Shown: positions 1 to 8,320, counted from the first letter of the stretch. The stretch: 20,762 nucleotides of DNA from Bdellovibrio sp. CG10_big_fil_rev_8_21_14_0_10_47_8 (GCA_002773975.1 PEZR01000178.1:1-20762), one strand, 5' to 3'. The notes: generated by a model from the sequence alone, not told the origin. Numbers and translations: made by a program.

Positions 1-70
1 TATCACCCGGACCACGCCCTAGCCTGGTCTAAAAATTGAAATCTGAATACTCCCAATAACGGAGCCCCTT

Positions 71-92
71 AAGGCGATGTTTAATTCGCTTT
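71..92 (+). promoter_or_regulatory. Leader hairpin upstream of the acyltransferase gene
   Basis: AAGGCGA at 71-77 pairs with TCGCTTT at 86-92 (seven pairs, one of them G-U) around an 8-base loop. It lies about 30 bases before the ATG at 123. It could be a leader structure of that gene or the weak terminator of a gene left of the window. There is no clean T run after it, so the role is open. Confidence 0.25.
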
Positions 93-122
93 GGAGGGCT
101 TTTGGTCCCATGGGAGTGAGCA

Positions 123-1232
123 ATGTTTAGTCATATGCTGGCGAAGAGTGCTACCGCAGTGCTTGGTGGGATCATCGTGTGCCTATCGGTGCCGGCTCAG
201 GCCCAGTTTTCCGGGGCGCCCGCCTGTCGGTATGTTTATACCAAACAACCCTTCTTTCAGCCTTCGATCCAGGTGCGGTATGACGGCAAAATTGAAATTA
301 AGGTTTCACAGGCAAAAACACGGGTTGCTCGATTTTTGAATTCTCTGACCCGGCTTCTACATGGGCCGCTGAAGGTGGATCGGATCGAAGTATTTACAGA
401 GCGGTTGATGTCAGATCCAAGAACGGATGTTCCGTTCTGGATCAAGCTCTCTGAGGCCTTCGGTCAAAAAGTGAGTTTTGATCCTGCGATGTTGACTCAG
501 ATTCCGACGACAGGCCCTCTTATTATTGTTTCCAATCATCCCATGAACGGAGTTGAGGGCATTGCTCTAGCCGCCACTATTTCCCGAGTTCGGCCTGACG
601 TCAAAGTGGTTTTGACCAATCTGCTGACGGTGATCCCGGAGATGGCTCAAAATGCTATTTTCGCAAATCCCTATGGCGGCGAGGCAGCTCGCGAGCAGAA
701 TAAAGTCACTCGAGCCGAGATGGCCCAACATTTAGCCGACGGTAAGGCCTTGGTCATTTTTCCTGCGGGGGCGGTGTCACTAAAAGAAAAATTGTCTGAC
801 TCAATGGCAGTGGATGAACCCTGGCGACGGGGTGTTGCCGATATGGTGACGGAGAGGCCTGAGACCAGGATTCTTCCAATCTTTGTGGAAGGGCAGCCCA
901 GTCAGACATTTCAGGTTGTCAAAAAGATTGAGAGTTCTCTGCCTGCGCGAATGAATATTTTGAAAATTGCCTTGGCTGGTATTTTTCATATTCGAGAGAT
1001 CGGATCTCGAGTGGATAAAGCTGTCTCCGTGGTAATTGGGCACCCCCTTTATGGCCATGATCTTTTGAGATTGGGAGAAGCATCAGAAATCATGGACAGT
1101 TTGCGCACGCAAACCTATGAACTCAGAGACCGGCATCATCTGCAGGAAGAATTTTCAGGAGCTGACCAGCTAGAGCTAGAGTCCTTTCAGCGTCAGATTA
1201 TTGAAGGAACGGATCGACTTCTGTTTCCATAA
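123..1232 (+). CDS. PlsC/LPLAT-like acyltransferase domain protein with signal peptide
   Basis: 369 residues. The centre carries a glycerophospholipid acyltransferase (LPLAT) signature: NHPMNGVEG near residues 138-146 fills the place of the usual HX4D block, but the acidic residue is one position later (H-x5-E), as in the 'HPxGGxEG' branch of the superfamily. About 85 residues on, FPAGAVS corresponds to the FPEG substrate-binding block. Known members move acyl chains onto lysophospholipids or other amine/alcohol acceptors at the inner membrane. The N-terminus has a hydrophobic stretch ending in PAQAQ, which looks like a signal peptidase I site, so the protein may be exported or anchored; this is unusual for the family. 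The start is supported by GGGAG at 112-116, six bases before the ATG. Acceptor and acyl donor cannot be told from sequence. It stands alone on its strand before the next gene 120 bases on. Confidence 0.7.
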   Translation: MFSHMLAKSATAVLGGIIVCLSVPAQAQFSGAPACRYVYTKQPFFQPSIQVRYDGKIEIKVSQAKTRVARFLNSLTRLLHGPLKVDRIEVFTERLMSDPRTDVPFWIKLSEAFGQKVSFDPAMLTQIPTTGPLIIVSNHPMNGVEGIALAATISRVRPDVKVVLTNLLTVIPEMAQNAIFANPYGGEAAREQNKVTRAEMAQHLADGKALVIFPAGAVSLKEKLSDSMAVDEPWRRGVADMVTERPETRILPIFVEGQPSQTFQVVKKIESSLPARMNILKIALAGIFHIREIGSRVDKAVSVVIGHPLYGHDLLRLGEASEIMDSLRTQTYELRDRHHLQEEFSGADQLELESFQRQIIEGTDRLLFP

Positions 1233-1352
1233 TTGAGACGAGCCTTGAGATTTTATCGTGCCAAGCTCAAAATAGAGCATATCAAGTTGGGAAGATTCTA
1301 GATCTAAACAAATTCATTCAATATTACCCCCCACCTAACCGAAAAGCTCATC

Positions 1353-4157
1353 ATGGACTACCGTCAAAAGCCCCGACTCTTTAGTTGGATCTGGGCGCAA
1401 ATTTTCAGGCCTCAGATTCGGAGCCTTGTGGTGCTGAGCACGGTTGTCGCTCTTTCTGGCTGTAAACGTGCCATGGACGAATCGTCACGCATTTCAATGA
1501 CATTGCCAGTTTCTACAAGCAGTCAAAAATCGGGAATTCAATCGCAATCTGTATCGGCCTCCGACAGCGGCTGGAACGATGCTCTTAATCCTACATCGTT
1601 GTCAGAGGTCAACTGCTACGCAATCCTGGTCGGTGGGCCCGATGAGGACCTGAAGAAATCGTCCTGCTCTACGTTGGATGCCAATGTGACCTATAAATTT
1701 GGTCTGATGGCAGGTCTTTACCAAGGCGGTCAGACAATCACATTTGATGTTCCCTCGGGTGATGGTCGCCAATTTATCGTTCTGGGTTTTGTGGCGGACA
1801 ACGGGTCTTGCGTTGCGGGAACGGCCAATGTTCCCAAGGTTCATCTCTCTCGCCCACATGTCATAGGACAAACCGTCGTGAATCTAGCTTCTGGAGAAAC
1901 TGTTTTGACGATCAGTACTTCTTTGAGTTCTCAGGGCTCTCTGAAAATTGATTCTTGTTCAGGGATTTTTAAAGACAATGGAGCCACAACAACATCGACG
2001 AGCACATCTTCAACAAGTTCAACGTCTTCTTCGAGCACCTCTTCCACGTCGTCCAGCAGTACATCTTCGACCAGTTCAACGACGAGCTCTTCAACATCGA
2101 GCACGACAACCACGAGCACCAGTAGCACAAGCACGACGTTGGCTTTAAACGTCATGGCGACCTATCCTGGGAATCCCAATTGGAATGACTATATTCGGTG
2201 GGATACGCCCGGCAATGATCCTAACCATCAAACCGGGACTCCTTGTAATGGCTCCGAGACCGGAAGAGCTGGATATTGTATTCATTCTGGAGAGCGCAGG
2301 ACAGTTGCGACGGATCGAAGTACCTGTACTAATTTGACAATGACGGACTCTGAGATGGCCTTTCGTTGGGAATGTGACGGGTCCGTTAATCCCGTGGTTT
2401 TTCATTCCGTCGGCTTTATGCCTGGAAAAGGCTTGCGAGACCTCGTTTTAGCAGGACCATCGTGGAAAGCGATGTATGTTCAGCTGTGGGAATTCGGTTC
2501 TCCGGTGGGTATCAGTCCGGGCGGAGCTTGGTGGACAAATCCAATTGTCTCTTTGCCGGGTGCCGCGGGCGCCGTTCAGACCTTGGCGACATCGGGAAGC
2601 GTGTATGTCGCTAGTTCATCCATGTCTGTGGCTGGATATAATATCAATGCAGACAAGATTTCGATCGTGACCTTGGCGGGTTTGAAGCTCACTTTTGACG
2701 GAACTGGGGCCTATACCTGTTCAGAGACCTCGGGGGAAAGCACTGCGACGACGAGGAAGTGTTTGATTGCTTCGGGATCTCAGAAATTTTTGTGGATTGA
2801 AGCGGATCTAGATGGAAATATTGGAACACCAATTGATTATGGTATTTTATTTGTCAGCACCGCCTTTTCAGTTATTCATGGGACCACCGTAAAAAGTGCA
2901 ACTTTTTCGGGGCTAAGTTTTGATACGAGTAGTGCCAACACGATTAGCGAAACATCGGCAGTTTCAAATAACACCGGCATTACACTGGGAAATTTTTCGG
3001 CAAAAAACTTGCTAACGGATCTGCGAATCGCCAACAGTTTAACTGGGCATGGCCTTGAGATGGTGTCAGGGGTGTCCCAGAACTATGTGATCAACTACTC
3101 ATCATCGAATAATGCGGGAAGTGGAATTTACCTTTCCAACTCGACAACAACGGACAATATTTTTGTCAATGGCGTTGTGGCCAACAATGGCTCTTATGGG
3201 GTTTCTTTGACGGTGACCGCCGACAAAAATAATTTTCAGCAACTAACAACGGCCAATAATTTTTATGACAATTTTTATATCAGCGGAACCAATTCAAATA
3301 CCTTGGTCAATATTCTTTCCATGAACGCGGGCAATGCGGGATTGAATATTCAGAGCAGTTCTGGAAACCGTGTGGCCCATGTTTTTGCCGAAAACAATTT
3401 TTCTAACGGTGTTTTCCTGTCGAGTGCCAATGCCAACATTTTCACTGAAACCCTGGCCCTCTATAACAATGACTCTGGTGGGAGCTTTGATCCTTGCTAT
3501 GTGGCCGGTGGAACAACGCCAGGTTTAATTAGCAGCACTTGTACGGACAGTGGGGCTGACAATTCCAGTACTTATACAGGCAATTCAAGTTCATCGACGG
3601 CAACGCTTCGCACGTCATTGGATTTTTTAAACTCAATTTATGGCGAAGCCAGTACGGATGGAGTTAACTCCAGTCACAGTGCGGGGACCTCTGTTTTTGC
3701 AAGTATCTTGGATTGGATTCAGTTCGACAATCGATTCCGCCTGTGGGGACGAGACGGAACTGCTTCCGTATTTGATGCCTCTCACCGGGCCAACTGTGCT
3801 GGTGGAAATACTTGTCGAATTTGGGATTTTAGATTGGCTGTTGGTGACGGGGTCCTTCGCAACTCAAATGGAGCCTTTTCTCAAGGGACCTCTTGCCCCG
3901 CGACAGCAAGTGGCAGCCGAACCACGACAGATTCTCAGAGCACGAGCAAGACCTATCTGACTTTTGCTACCGAGATTGTTGGCGATGGTATCGGCAATGA
4001 CAATGGCCTTTGTGAGAGCAATGAGACCTGTATTTACTCACCCAATGTTGGAGCTTATCAGGGCGAAGAGAGTTCATTGAGCACCGGTAGCTGCACATTC
4101 TCGGGTGGAACCGTCAACAACGTCATCATGCTTGGTTACACCACCAATGGCGGATAG
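1353..4157 (+). CDS. Large surface lipoprotein with Ser/Thr linker and predicted beta-helix
   Basis: 934 residues. The N-terminus has a positively charged start, a hydrophobic segment and the lipobox L-S-G-C with the lipidated cysteine at residue 37, so it should be a lipoprotein. Residues about 85-205 form a small first domain. Residues about 212-262 are almost only Ser and Thr, encoded by mixed TCN, AGY and ACN codons. A second cysteine-containing region follows. From about residue 530 to 710 there are repeated stretches of the type N-N-x-G-x-x-L-S-x-x-x-x-N-x-F, typical of right-handed parallel beta-helices (PbH1/NosD-like). Such folds are common in polysaccharide-binding or -cleaving surface proteins, but I see no catalytic signature, so no activity is assigned. 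The Ser/Thr tract is probably an extended spacer, possibly glycosylated. No strong ribosome binding site precedes the ATG. The gene ends 14 bases from the convergent gene, leaving no room for a separate terminator. Confidence 0.7.
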   Translation: MDYRQKPRLFSWIWAQIFRPQIRSLVVLSTVVALSGCKRAMDESSRISMTLPVSTSSQKSGIQSQSVSASDSGWNDALNPTSLSEVNCYAILVGGPDEDLKKSSCSTLDANVTYKFGLMAGLYQGGQTITFDVPSGDGRQFIVLGFVADNGSCVAGTANVPKVHLSRPHVIGQTVVNLASGETVLTISTSLSSQGSLKIDSCSGIFKDNGATTTSTSTSSTSSTSSSSTSSTSSSSTSSTSSTTSSSTSSTTTTSTSSTSTTLALNVMATYPGNPNWNDYIRWDTPGNDPNHQTGTPCNGSETGRAGYCIHSGERRTVATDRSTCTNLTMTDSEMAFRWECDGSVNPVVFHSVGFMPGKGLRDLVLAGPSWKAMYVQLWEFGSPVGISPGGAWWTNPIVSLPGAAGAVQTLATSGSVYVASSSMSVAGYNINADKISIVTLAGLKLTFDGTGAYTCSETSGESTATTRKCLIASGSQKFLWIEADLDGNIGTPIDYGILFVSTAFSVIHGTTVKSATFSGLSFDTSSANTISETSAVSNNTGITLGNFSAKNLLTDLRIANSLTGHGLEMVSGVSQNYVINYSSSNNAGSGIYLSNSTTTDNIFVNGVVANNGSYGVSLTVTADKNNFQQLTTANNFYDNFYISGTNSNTLVNILSMNAGNAGLNIQSSSGNRVAHVFAENNFSNGVFLSSANANIFTETLALYNNDSGGSFDPCYVAGGTTPGLISSTCTDSGADNSSTYTGNSSSSTATLRTSLDFLNSIYGEASTDGVNSSHSAGTSVFASILDWIQFDNRFRLWGRDGTASVFDASHRANCAGGNTCRIWDFRLAVGDGVLRNSNGAFSQGTSCPATASGSRTTTDSQSTSKTYLTFATEIVGDGIGNDNGLCESNETCIYSPNVGAYQGEESSLSTGSCTFSGGTVNNVIMLGYTTNGG

Positions 4158-4171
4158 TTCGTTCTCTGCAT

Positions 4172-4576
4172 CTAGAAATAATAATGACTGAGACTGCCGG
4201 TCGAGATCAGCGATTGGTCGTCGAATTGGCAGAAGGAAAGATTGTTAATTCCATCTTTTCCCATGACAACTTTTGCTTTCAAGGCTTCACAGATGAGGGC
4301 GCCGGGGTTTTGTCCCCCTTCAATTTTGACGTCAGGAATTTTTCGCTTTTTATGGATCATGTCCCAGGCGGTGCAATGGAGATCTTTGGTGCGAAGGCTT
4401 TCGTACTTTTTATCCGCTTTTTTACAGTTGGAACTGATGATCAGTCTTTTTTCTGGCCACACAATAAAGTTAACCGACTTGCCCACCACCAAATAACTTC
4501 GCCATTGAATGTCTGAGGCTTGGCTCCATGAAAATAAAAGAAAAAAAACAAAACTCAACATTTTACTCCAAGACAT
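4172..4576 (-). CDS. Small secreted four-cysteine protein, DUF333-like C-terminus
   Basis: 134 residues from the ATG at 4576, or 129 from a second ATG at 4561. The N-terminus is a signal peptide with a likely cut after WSQAS. The mature part has four cysteines, suggesting two disulfides in the periplasm or outside. The last 45 residues follow the pattern N-P-x-A-x-x-C, then about 20 residues, then C-x-F-x-D-x-S, which resembles the DUF333 domain found in small secreted or periplasmic proteins; this is an inference from pattern only. The first ATG lies inside the end of the upstream cysteine protease gene (14-base overlap), while the second lies just past that gene's stop. Either way the two are transcribed and probably translated together. 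Partner, inhibitor or accessory of the protease are all possible; no activity can be assigned. Confidence 0.6.
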   Translation of the reverse strand: MSWSKMLSFVFFLLFSWSQASDIQWRSYLVVGKSVNFIVWPEKRLIISSNCKKADKKYESLRTKDLHCTAWDMIHKKRKIPDVKIEGGQNPGALICEALKAKVVMGKDGINNLSFCQFDDQSLISTGSLSHYYF

Positions 4577-5927
4577 CCACCGAAATAATATTGTTTAAAA
4601 GGGTATCAGCATCAACCCACGGATCGGCATGTCCATTGGTCGAGAGCTCATGTTGGCAAGAGCCATAATAGTTCCCAAATTCATCGGGATTGTCCGTCGT
4701 TCCAGGATAGGGCGTACATTCATTCCCCCAGGAATTTCTCAGTAAGAACTCGCAGCGGCCGTTGGTGGGATTCACTCGGCGTCCAATCAGAACAGATTTG
4801 TGGTCAACTTCTTTCCCGCCATCTTCTTTGTCTTGATCAAGAGATTTTCCCTTGCGAAAGCAGCCACCCACCGTTTTTTCCCACATATTGGGGGTGTCAG
4901 CTCCATCCAACAAGAAAGTCCAGCAGTAGGCCACACCCACGGGAAGAGTGTTCGGTTGGTCAAATACATCATTGATATTTTTAAGGAGATAATTTTGATC
5001 TTTGAGATCGGACCGAACGGCTTCGCGGAAGCAGGAATTTTTGACTCCCGTTTTTTTATCGAAGCCGGAATTCCAAATTGAAAGATGTCGACAGGATGGA
5101 TTTTTCCCAGTTCCTGAAATCAAAGGCATATTTCCTTTGAAGACGGGGGTTTCTTCGGAGCTCTTAAATTGAAAGCAGGCGGGGGCTAGAGTGGCAGTTT
5201 TGACCGCATAAGCTTCATAGTTTTTACCTTGATCCACAAATTTTGAAAAGTTCAGAGCAAATTCAATGATCTTGTCTTTGGTCTGATCGCTCAGCGGATA
5301 TTCGTCATAGGCAAAGTTTTTTTCAAAAAATAACTGAGCATCTTTTTTCGGATTCCAGCTCGAGCTTTCCAGGGCAATCATTGTGTCACCGATGTTTTGT
5401 TGAAGTTCAGACAAGACGGTGACTTTTCTCTCCCAGGGGACACAATCACCAGTGATGCTTTGTGCTGGATCATCAATCCATCGGGGATTGGATTCTCCGG
5501 TTTTATAGAAAAGACTCTGGTCAGCGGTGCAGGCCTTTTTCTTTTTTAGAAATTCGATGGCATCACAAATTTCAGGTTTCTCGCATGTCCGGTAGGCAGG
5601 ATCTAACTGCATGGCAGCTCCTGTCATTAAGCCACTGACAACCACCTCTGAAGTTTTGCTGTGGAGGGGGTCCTTTCCCTGAACCACATCTCGATTCATG
5701 AGGGCAGAGGCCAGGGCCGCCGTTGCATAAGAATGGCAGTAGGTCATTCCATGTTGATCAAGATTGGGCACTCCATTCACGGACTGACCTGGCTGTCGAA
5801 GATCCACCCAGGTTTTGGGATCCTTTGTTGTCGTGCCACAGGCCCAAGTGGGCAAATCCGATGACTGAGCCCACGCTGATGAAATACCCAAAGCAATGAT
5901 GAATGAAAAAAATGAAAGGGCTGACAC
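4563..5927 (-). CDS. Secreted papain-like (C1A-type) cysteine protease
   Basis: 454 residues with a GTG start; the signal peptide, cut after SSAWA around residue 20, needs this start because the next ATG is at residue 61. Papain-fold landmarks are visible in order: oxyanion Gln58 and nucleophile Cys64 in DQHGMTYCHSYA, exactly six residues apart as in papain; a histidine at about 376 in VDHKSVLIGRR; and Asn398 in LLRNSWG, the equivalent of the papain NSWG block. The gap of more than 300 residues between Cys and His is much longer than the roughly 130 of papain, so the domain carries large insertions rich in cysteines. It should act outside the cytoplasm on proteins, with no visible propeptide. 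It is first of a two-gene unit with the small secreted protein downstream. The ribosome binding site is weak. It is divergent from the deacetylase gene at 6149. Confidence 0.8.
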   Translation of the reverse strand: MSALSFFSFIIALGISSAWAQSSDLPTWACGTTTKDPKTWVDLRQPGQSVNGVPNLDQHGMTYCHSYATAALASALMNRDVVQGKDPLHSKTSEVVVSGLMTGAAMQLDPAYRTCEKPEICDAIEFLKKKKACTADQSLFYKTGESNPRWIDDPAQSITGDCVPWERKVTVLSELQQNIGDTMIALESSSWNPKKDAQLFFEKNFAYDEYPLSDQTKDKIIEFALNFSKFVDQGKNYEAYAVKTATLAPACFQFKSSEETPVFKGNMPLISGTGKNPSCRHLSIWNSGFDKKTGVKNSCFREAVRSDLKDQNYLLKNINDVFDQPNTLPVGVAYCWTFLLDGADTPNMWEKTVGGCFRKGKSLDQDKEDGGKEVDHKSVLIGRRVNPTNGRCEFLLRNSWGNECTPYPGTTDNPDEFGNYYGSCQHELSTNGHADPWVDADTLLNNIISVDVLE

Positions 5928-6004
5928 CAGTTTATTCTATCACTCAGACACATTGATTCTAGTCTGGAACAGGGCTGTCCATCCCAAAGGCCAGGGCTTT
6001 TTCT

Positions 6005-6041
6005 GACCAGTGTCGAGCGGATTTTGTCACTGGTCTAAAAT
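6005..6041. promoter_or_regulatory. Inverted repeat beside a possible -10 box
   Basis: GACCAGTG at 6005-6012 is exactly inverted as CACTGGTC at 6028-6035, with a 15-base spacer. TAAAAT follows at 6036-6041 and resembles a -10 box for the rightward deacetylase gene, although no good -35 is visible. The site sits between two divergent genes and could be an operator. A shorter version, GACCA-N10-TGGTCTAAAA, occurs at 10-34 upstream of the acyltransferase gene. Confidence 0.3.
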
Positions 6042-6106
6042 AGGGGGCTGAGGCCCAAGGGATTCGTTTTTAGGGCGTCGCCGCTGGCATTTTGTGTGCT
6101 TTAGAG

Positions 6107-6122
6107 AGGGGTGTCCCCTTTT
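6107..6122 (+). terminator. Terminator-like hairpin in the deacetylase leader
   Basis: AGGGG at 6107-6111 and CCCCT at 6115-6119 enclose TGT and are followed by TTTT to 6122. This has the form of a short intrinsic terminator, only 26 bases before the ATG of the gene it would precede. No rightward gene ends upstream within the window's gap, so it may work as an attenuator or leader structure rather than as an end-of-gene signal. A second tight hairpin, GGGC-TGAG-GCCC, lies at 6045-6056. Confidence 0.35.
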
Positions 6123-6148
6123 AACGAGCTGGTAGCAGGAGATTCTCT

Positions 6149-7408
6149 ATGAATGTCTCAAAACGAAACAATCCCTTGGATCTGGTTTTTGTCTGGGCCC
6201 TGGTGTTCATCTTTATCGGTGGATTTTTCACTCTCAGCGGATGTACGAACCGGCGGTCCGAGGTGAGCCAGAGATTTGATGATTCTGTTTCTCAGAATCA
6301 GGCGGCGAGTTCCTATGCCGATTGGCATGCGGCGCCAGCTCATTCCGAAAAGGTATTTTCCACACTTCTCAGTCAGTTCAATCGTGGAGATGTGACCTCC
6401 AAAGATGTCTGTGCCAGTTTGGCCGACATGAAAATCGAGGACTTAACCTTATTTGAAAATGAAATTCGCTCGACTGAAATGCAACCGCTTTTGGGAGACT
6501 GTGACCAAGAAGTCAAAGGACGTCTGGATGCCTACTGGCAGTCCTTTAAAAAAACGGATGAGAAAGTAGAGACTAAGGAAGATCAGGCCCCCAAGGAAGC
6601 TCCGGCGCCTAAAGCAGAAACAAAAAAGACCAGCCAGAATCTTGAGGATCTAAGTCATATTCACTATGTCGATGTCAGTCAGGGTTATTTTGCTGTGACC
6701 GGAGATCTTTTGCCAGGTCAGGTGGCATTAACATTTGACGATGGTCCCAGTCGAGAGACAACACCTGAGGTTTTAGAAGCCTTGGAACAAGCTAATGTGC
6801 ATGCAACATTTTTTACATTGGGAAATGCAGTTCGTGCCAACCCCGAGATCTTAAAGGAAGTAGCAGCTCAAGGTCATTCGATTGGATCGCACTCAACAAC
6901 TCATCGCTGTTTGCCAGCAAAACGTATCTGTGAAAAACAAAATGGTTATATGATGTCTGTGACAGATGCGATCAAAGATATTCAAGGTGGTCACCAAGCA
7001 ATTCGCGACGTTCTCGGATGGGTAGATCCTTTTTTCCGATTTCCTTTTGGTGAAAGCTCCCCCGAACTTAAATCTTTTTTGCAAAGATCGGGAACTGGAG
7101 AATTTTATTGGAGTATTGATAGCAATGATTGGCGAGCTCGTCTTCCGGATGGCACTGTCTATGATGTCGATATGATGATCGACAATGTAATGAAAGAGCT
7201 TGGCCAAAGAAAACGCGGTATTATTCTGATGCATGATATTCAACGAAAGACGGCAACAGCTCTTCCAACATTGATCCAGAAAATCAGAGATGCTGGCTAT
7301 GAGTTGATGGTTTTCAGAGTCAAAGACGAACAAATCCGCTATCAAAGTGGACTGCTGACAGCGAAAATATTTAAGGCATCACAAACTGAACGAGTGGGCT
7401 CTAGATAG
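6149..7408 (+). CDS. Lipoprotein polysaccharide deacetylase (NodB/CE4 domain)
   Basis: 419 residues. After a hydrophobic segment the lipobox L-S-G-C places the lipidated Cys at residue 32. Residues about 33-185 form a spacer containing a Lys/Glu/Pro/Ala-rich stretch (about 134-165). The NodB (carbohydrate esterase 4) domain covers about 190-395 with all five motifs: TFDDGPS (195-201, Asp197 catalytic base and Asp198 metal ligand), HSTTH (248-252, metal ligands), RFPFG (297-301), DSNDW (324-328) and LMHD (360-363). The family removes N-acetyl groups from peptidoglycan, chitin or other GlcNAc polymers using a divalent metal. Bdellovibrio predators use such enzymes on prey peptidoglycan, so a wall role is reasonable, but the substrate is not readable here. 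The start is fixed by AGGAG at 6137-6141. A cell-wall peptide amidase gene is its convergent neighbour. Confidence 0.88.
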   Translation: MNVSKRNNPLDLVFVWALVFIFIGGFFTLSGCTNRRSEVSQRFDDSVSQNQAASSYADWHAAPAHSEKVFSTLLSQFNRGDVTSKDVCASLADMKIEDLTLFENEIRSTEMQPLLGDCDQEVKGRLDAYWQSFKKTDEKVETKEDQAPKEAPAPKAETKKTSQNLEDLSHIHYVDVSQGYFAVTGDLLPGQVALTFDDGPSRETTPEVLEALEQANVHATFFTLGNAVRANPEILKEVAAQGHSIGSHSTTHRCLPAKRICEKQNGYMMSVTDAIKDIQGGHQAIRDVLGWVDPFFRFPFGESSPELKSFLQRSGTGEFYWSIDSNDWRARLPDGTVYDVDMMIDNVMKELGQRKRGIILMHDIQRKTATALPTLIQKIRDAGYELMVFRVKDEQIRYQSGLLTAKIFKASQTERVGSR

Positions 7409-7410
7409 GC

Positions 7411-8319
7411 CTACTTTTTTTTGACCTGAGCTTTTTCTTTGTCGCTCATATTCTCAATTCCAACAAGAACACCGATAATGTCCTGAAGTTGCAACCAAGG
7501 CTGGTTGCTGCTCGGAAGATCTTCTTTGAGCTCCATGGTGAGCACAGGAATTTTTCTTTCAAACCACATGTAGCGGCCTAGACTTCCAGGGTAATGTCCC
7601 AGGGATCTCCACGGGAGATAATCAAATTTGGGTGGCTTCAATTTAGGACCGTCGAAATCTAAAACCTTCAGTGGTGTATGAATTGAAACAATAAAATCGG
7701 GTTTAAAATCCTCGATGTGTTTCATTGCACATTGGGTTTCGGGCTCGCTGGCAGAAAGATTTCCCGGGAATCGACGAGGGTTGGACTTGCTGTCTTTTTG
7801 CCAATAAAGTTTGGCTTTTTCATCCCAATCTTTGGTCGGAAAATTTCTATTGAGATCCACCATGTTGGAATTGGTTCTAGTTTTTTTTAGTAGACCATCG
7901 GGATTTAAGATTGGGACTACTCTCCAGCTGTTTCGAGGAGAAATCGTTTCCAATCTTTCCATCCAAAAACGACCAACACTTCCGGCAGCTGTTTCGTCCC
8001 CGTGGATGAGGGAGAAAACCAAAACCTTCGGGGATTTCTTTGACTGGCCTTTTTTGTCATAGTGATAAATGGGAGTGCCATTAACGCTTTCGCAACCTGG
8101 CAGAACCTCCACTTTGGAGCAGGCCTGAGCGAGGACTTTATCATCAAACTTACCTGAAAATTTGGACAGAGCTTTTACACAAAGTTCAGAAAGTGGAATA
8201 ACTTTGTCAGAGTCTTGGGTTAGAGGGGCTCGTGTTGTGAGAGTCGCTTCGGATGCGGCCCATGTTGAGATTGAAAAACATCCCACAAGAACTGCAATGA
8301 GGCCAATTCGCAAACTCAT
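7411..8319 (-). CDS. mpaA: MpaA-like murein peptide amidase (M14 zinc carboxypeptidase)
   Basis: 302 residues from the ATG at 8319, chosen because it gives a signal peptide (cleaved near STWA, about residue 21) and begins one base after the tatA stop; a longer reading frame upstream only overlaps tatA. Zinc site: His106 and Glu109 in HGDETA, and His214 in VSIHTP. Substrate-binding RTN (148-150) and VDLNRNFP (154-161), and the general acid/base Glu263 in TMELKED, complete the M14 signature. The NPDG and DLNRNFP blocks match murein peptide amidase A, which cuts the gamma-D-Glu to diaminopimelate bond in wall peptides during recycling. E. coli MpaA is cytoplasmic, whereas this one looks exported, so it may act on periplasmic or external (prey) wall fragments. 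LVGC at residues 11-14 could instead be a short lipobox. Confidence 0.8.
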   Translation of the reverse strand: MSLRIGLIAVLVGCFSISTWAASEATLTTRAPLTQDSDKVIPLSELCVKALSKFSGKFDDKVLAQACSKVEVLPGCESVNGTPIYHYDKKGQSKKSPKVLVFSLIHGDETAAGSVGRFWMERLETISPRNSWRVVPILNPDGLLKKTRTNSNMVDLNRNFPTKDWDEKAKLYWQKDSKSNPRRFPGNLSASEPETQCAMKHIEDFKPDFIVSIHTPLKVLDFDGPKLKPPKFDYLPWRSLGHYPGSLGRYMWFERKIPVLTMELKEDLPSSNQPWLQLQDIIGVLVGIENMSDKEKAQVKKK

Positions 8320-8320
8320 C

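Noticed and set aside
30..59. Possible FliA-type (flagellar sigma) promoter, TAAA...CCCAATAA
   Set aside because: The spacer is 18 rather than about 15 bases and the -10 matches only partly; the similar site at 6036 does not fit either.
1240..1275. Weak inverted repeat (GAGCCTT/AAGCTC) after the acyltransferase gene, considered as terminator
   Set aside because: The stem has a bulge and a 16-base loop and only AAAATA follows; too weak to call.
1931..2155. Leftward frame rich in Val/Leu/Asp/Glu opposite the Ser/Thr tract
   Set aside because: It is the antisense reading of the low-complexity Ser/Thr codons and has no ribosome binding site.
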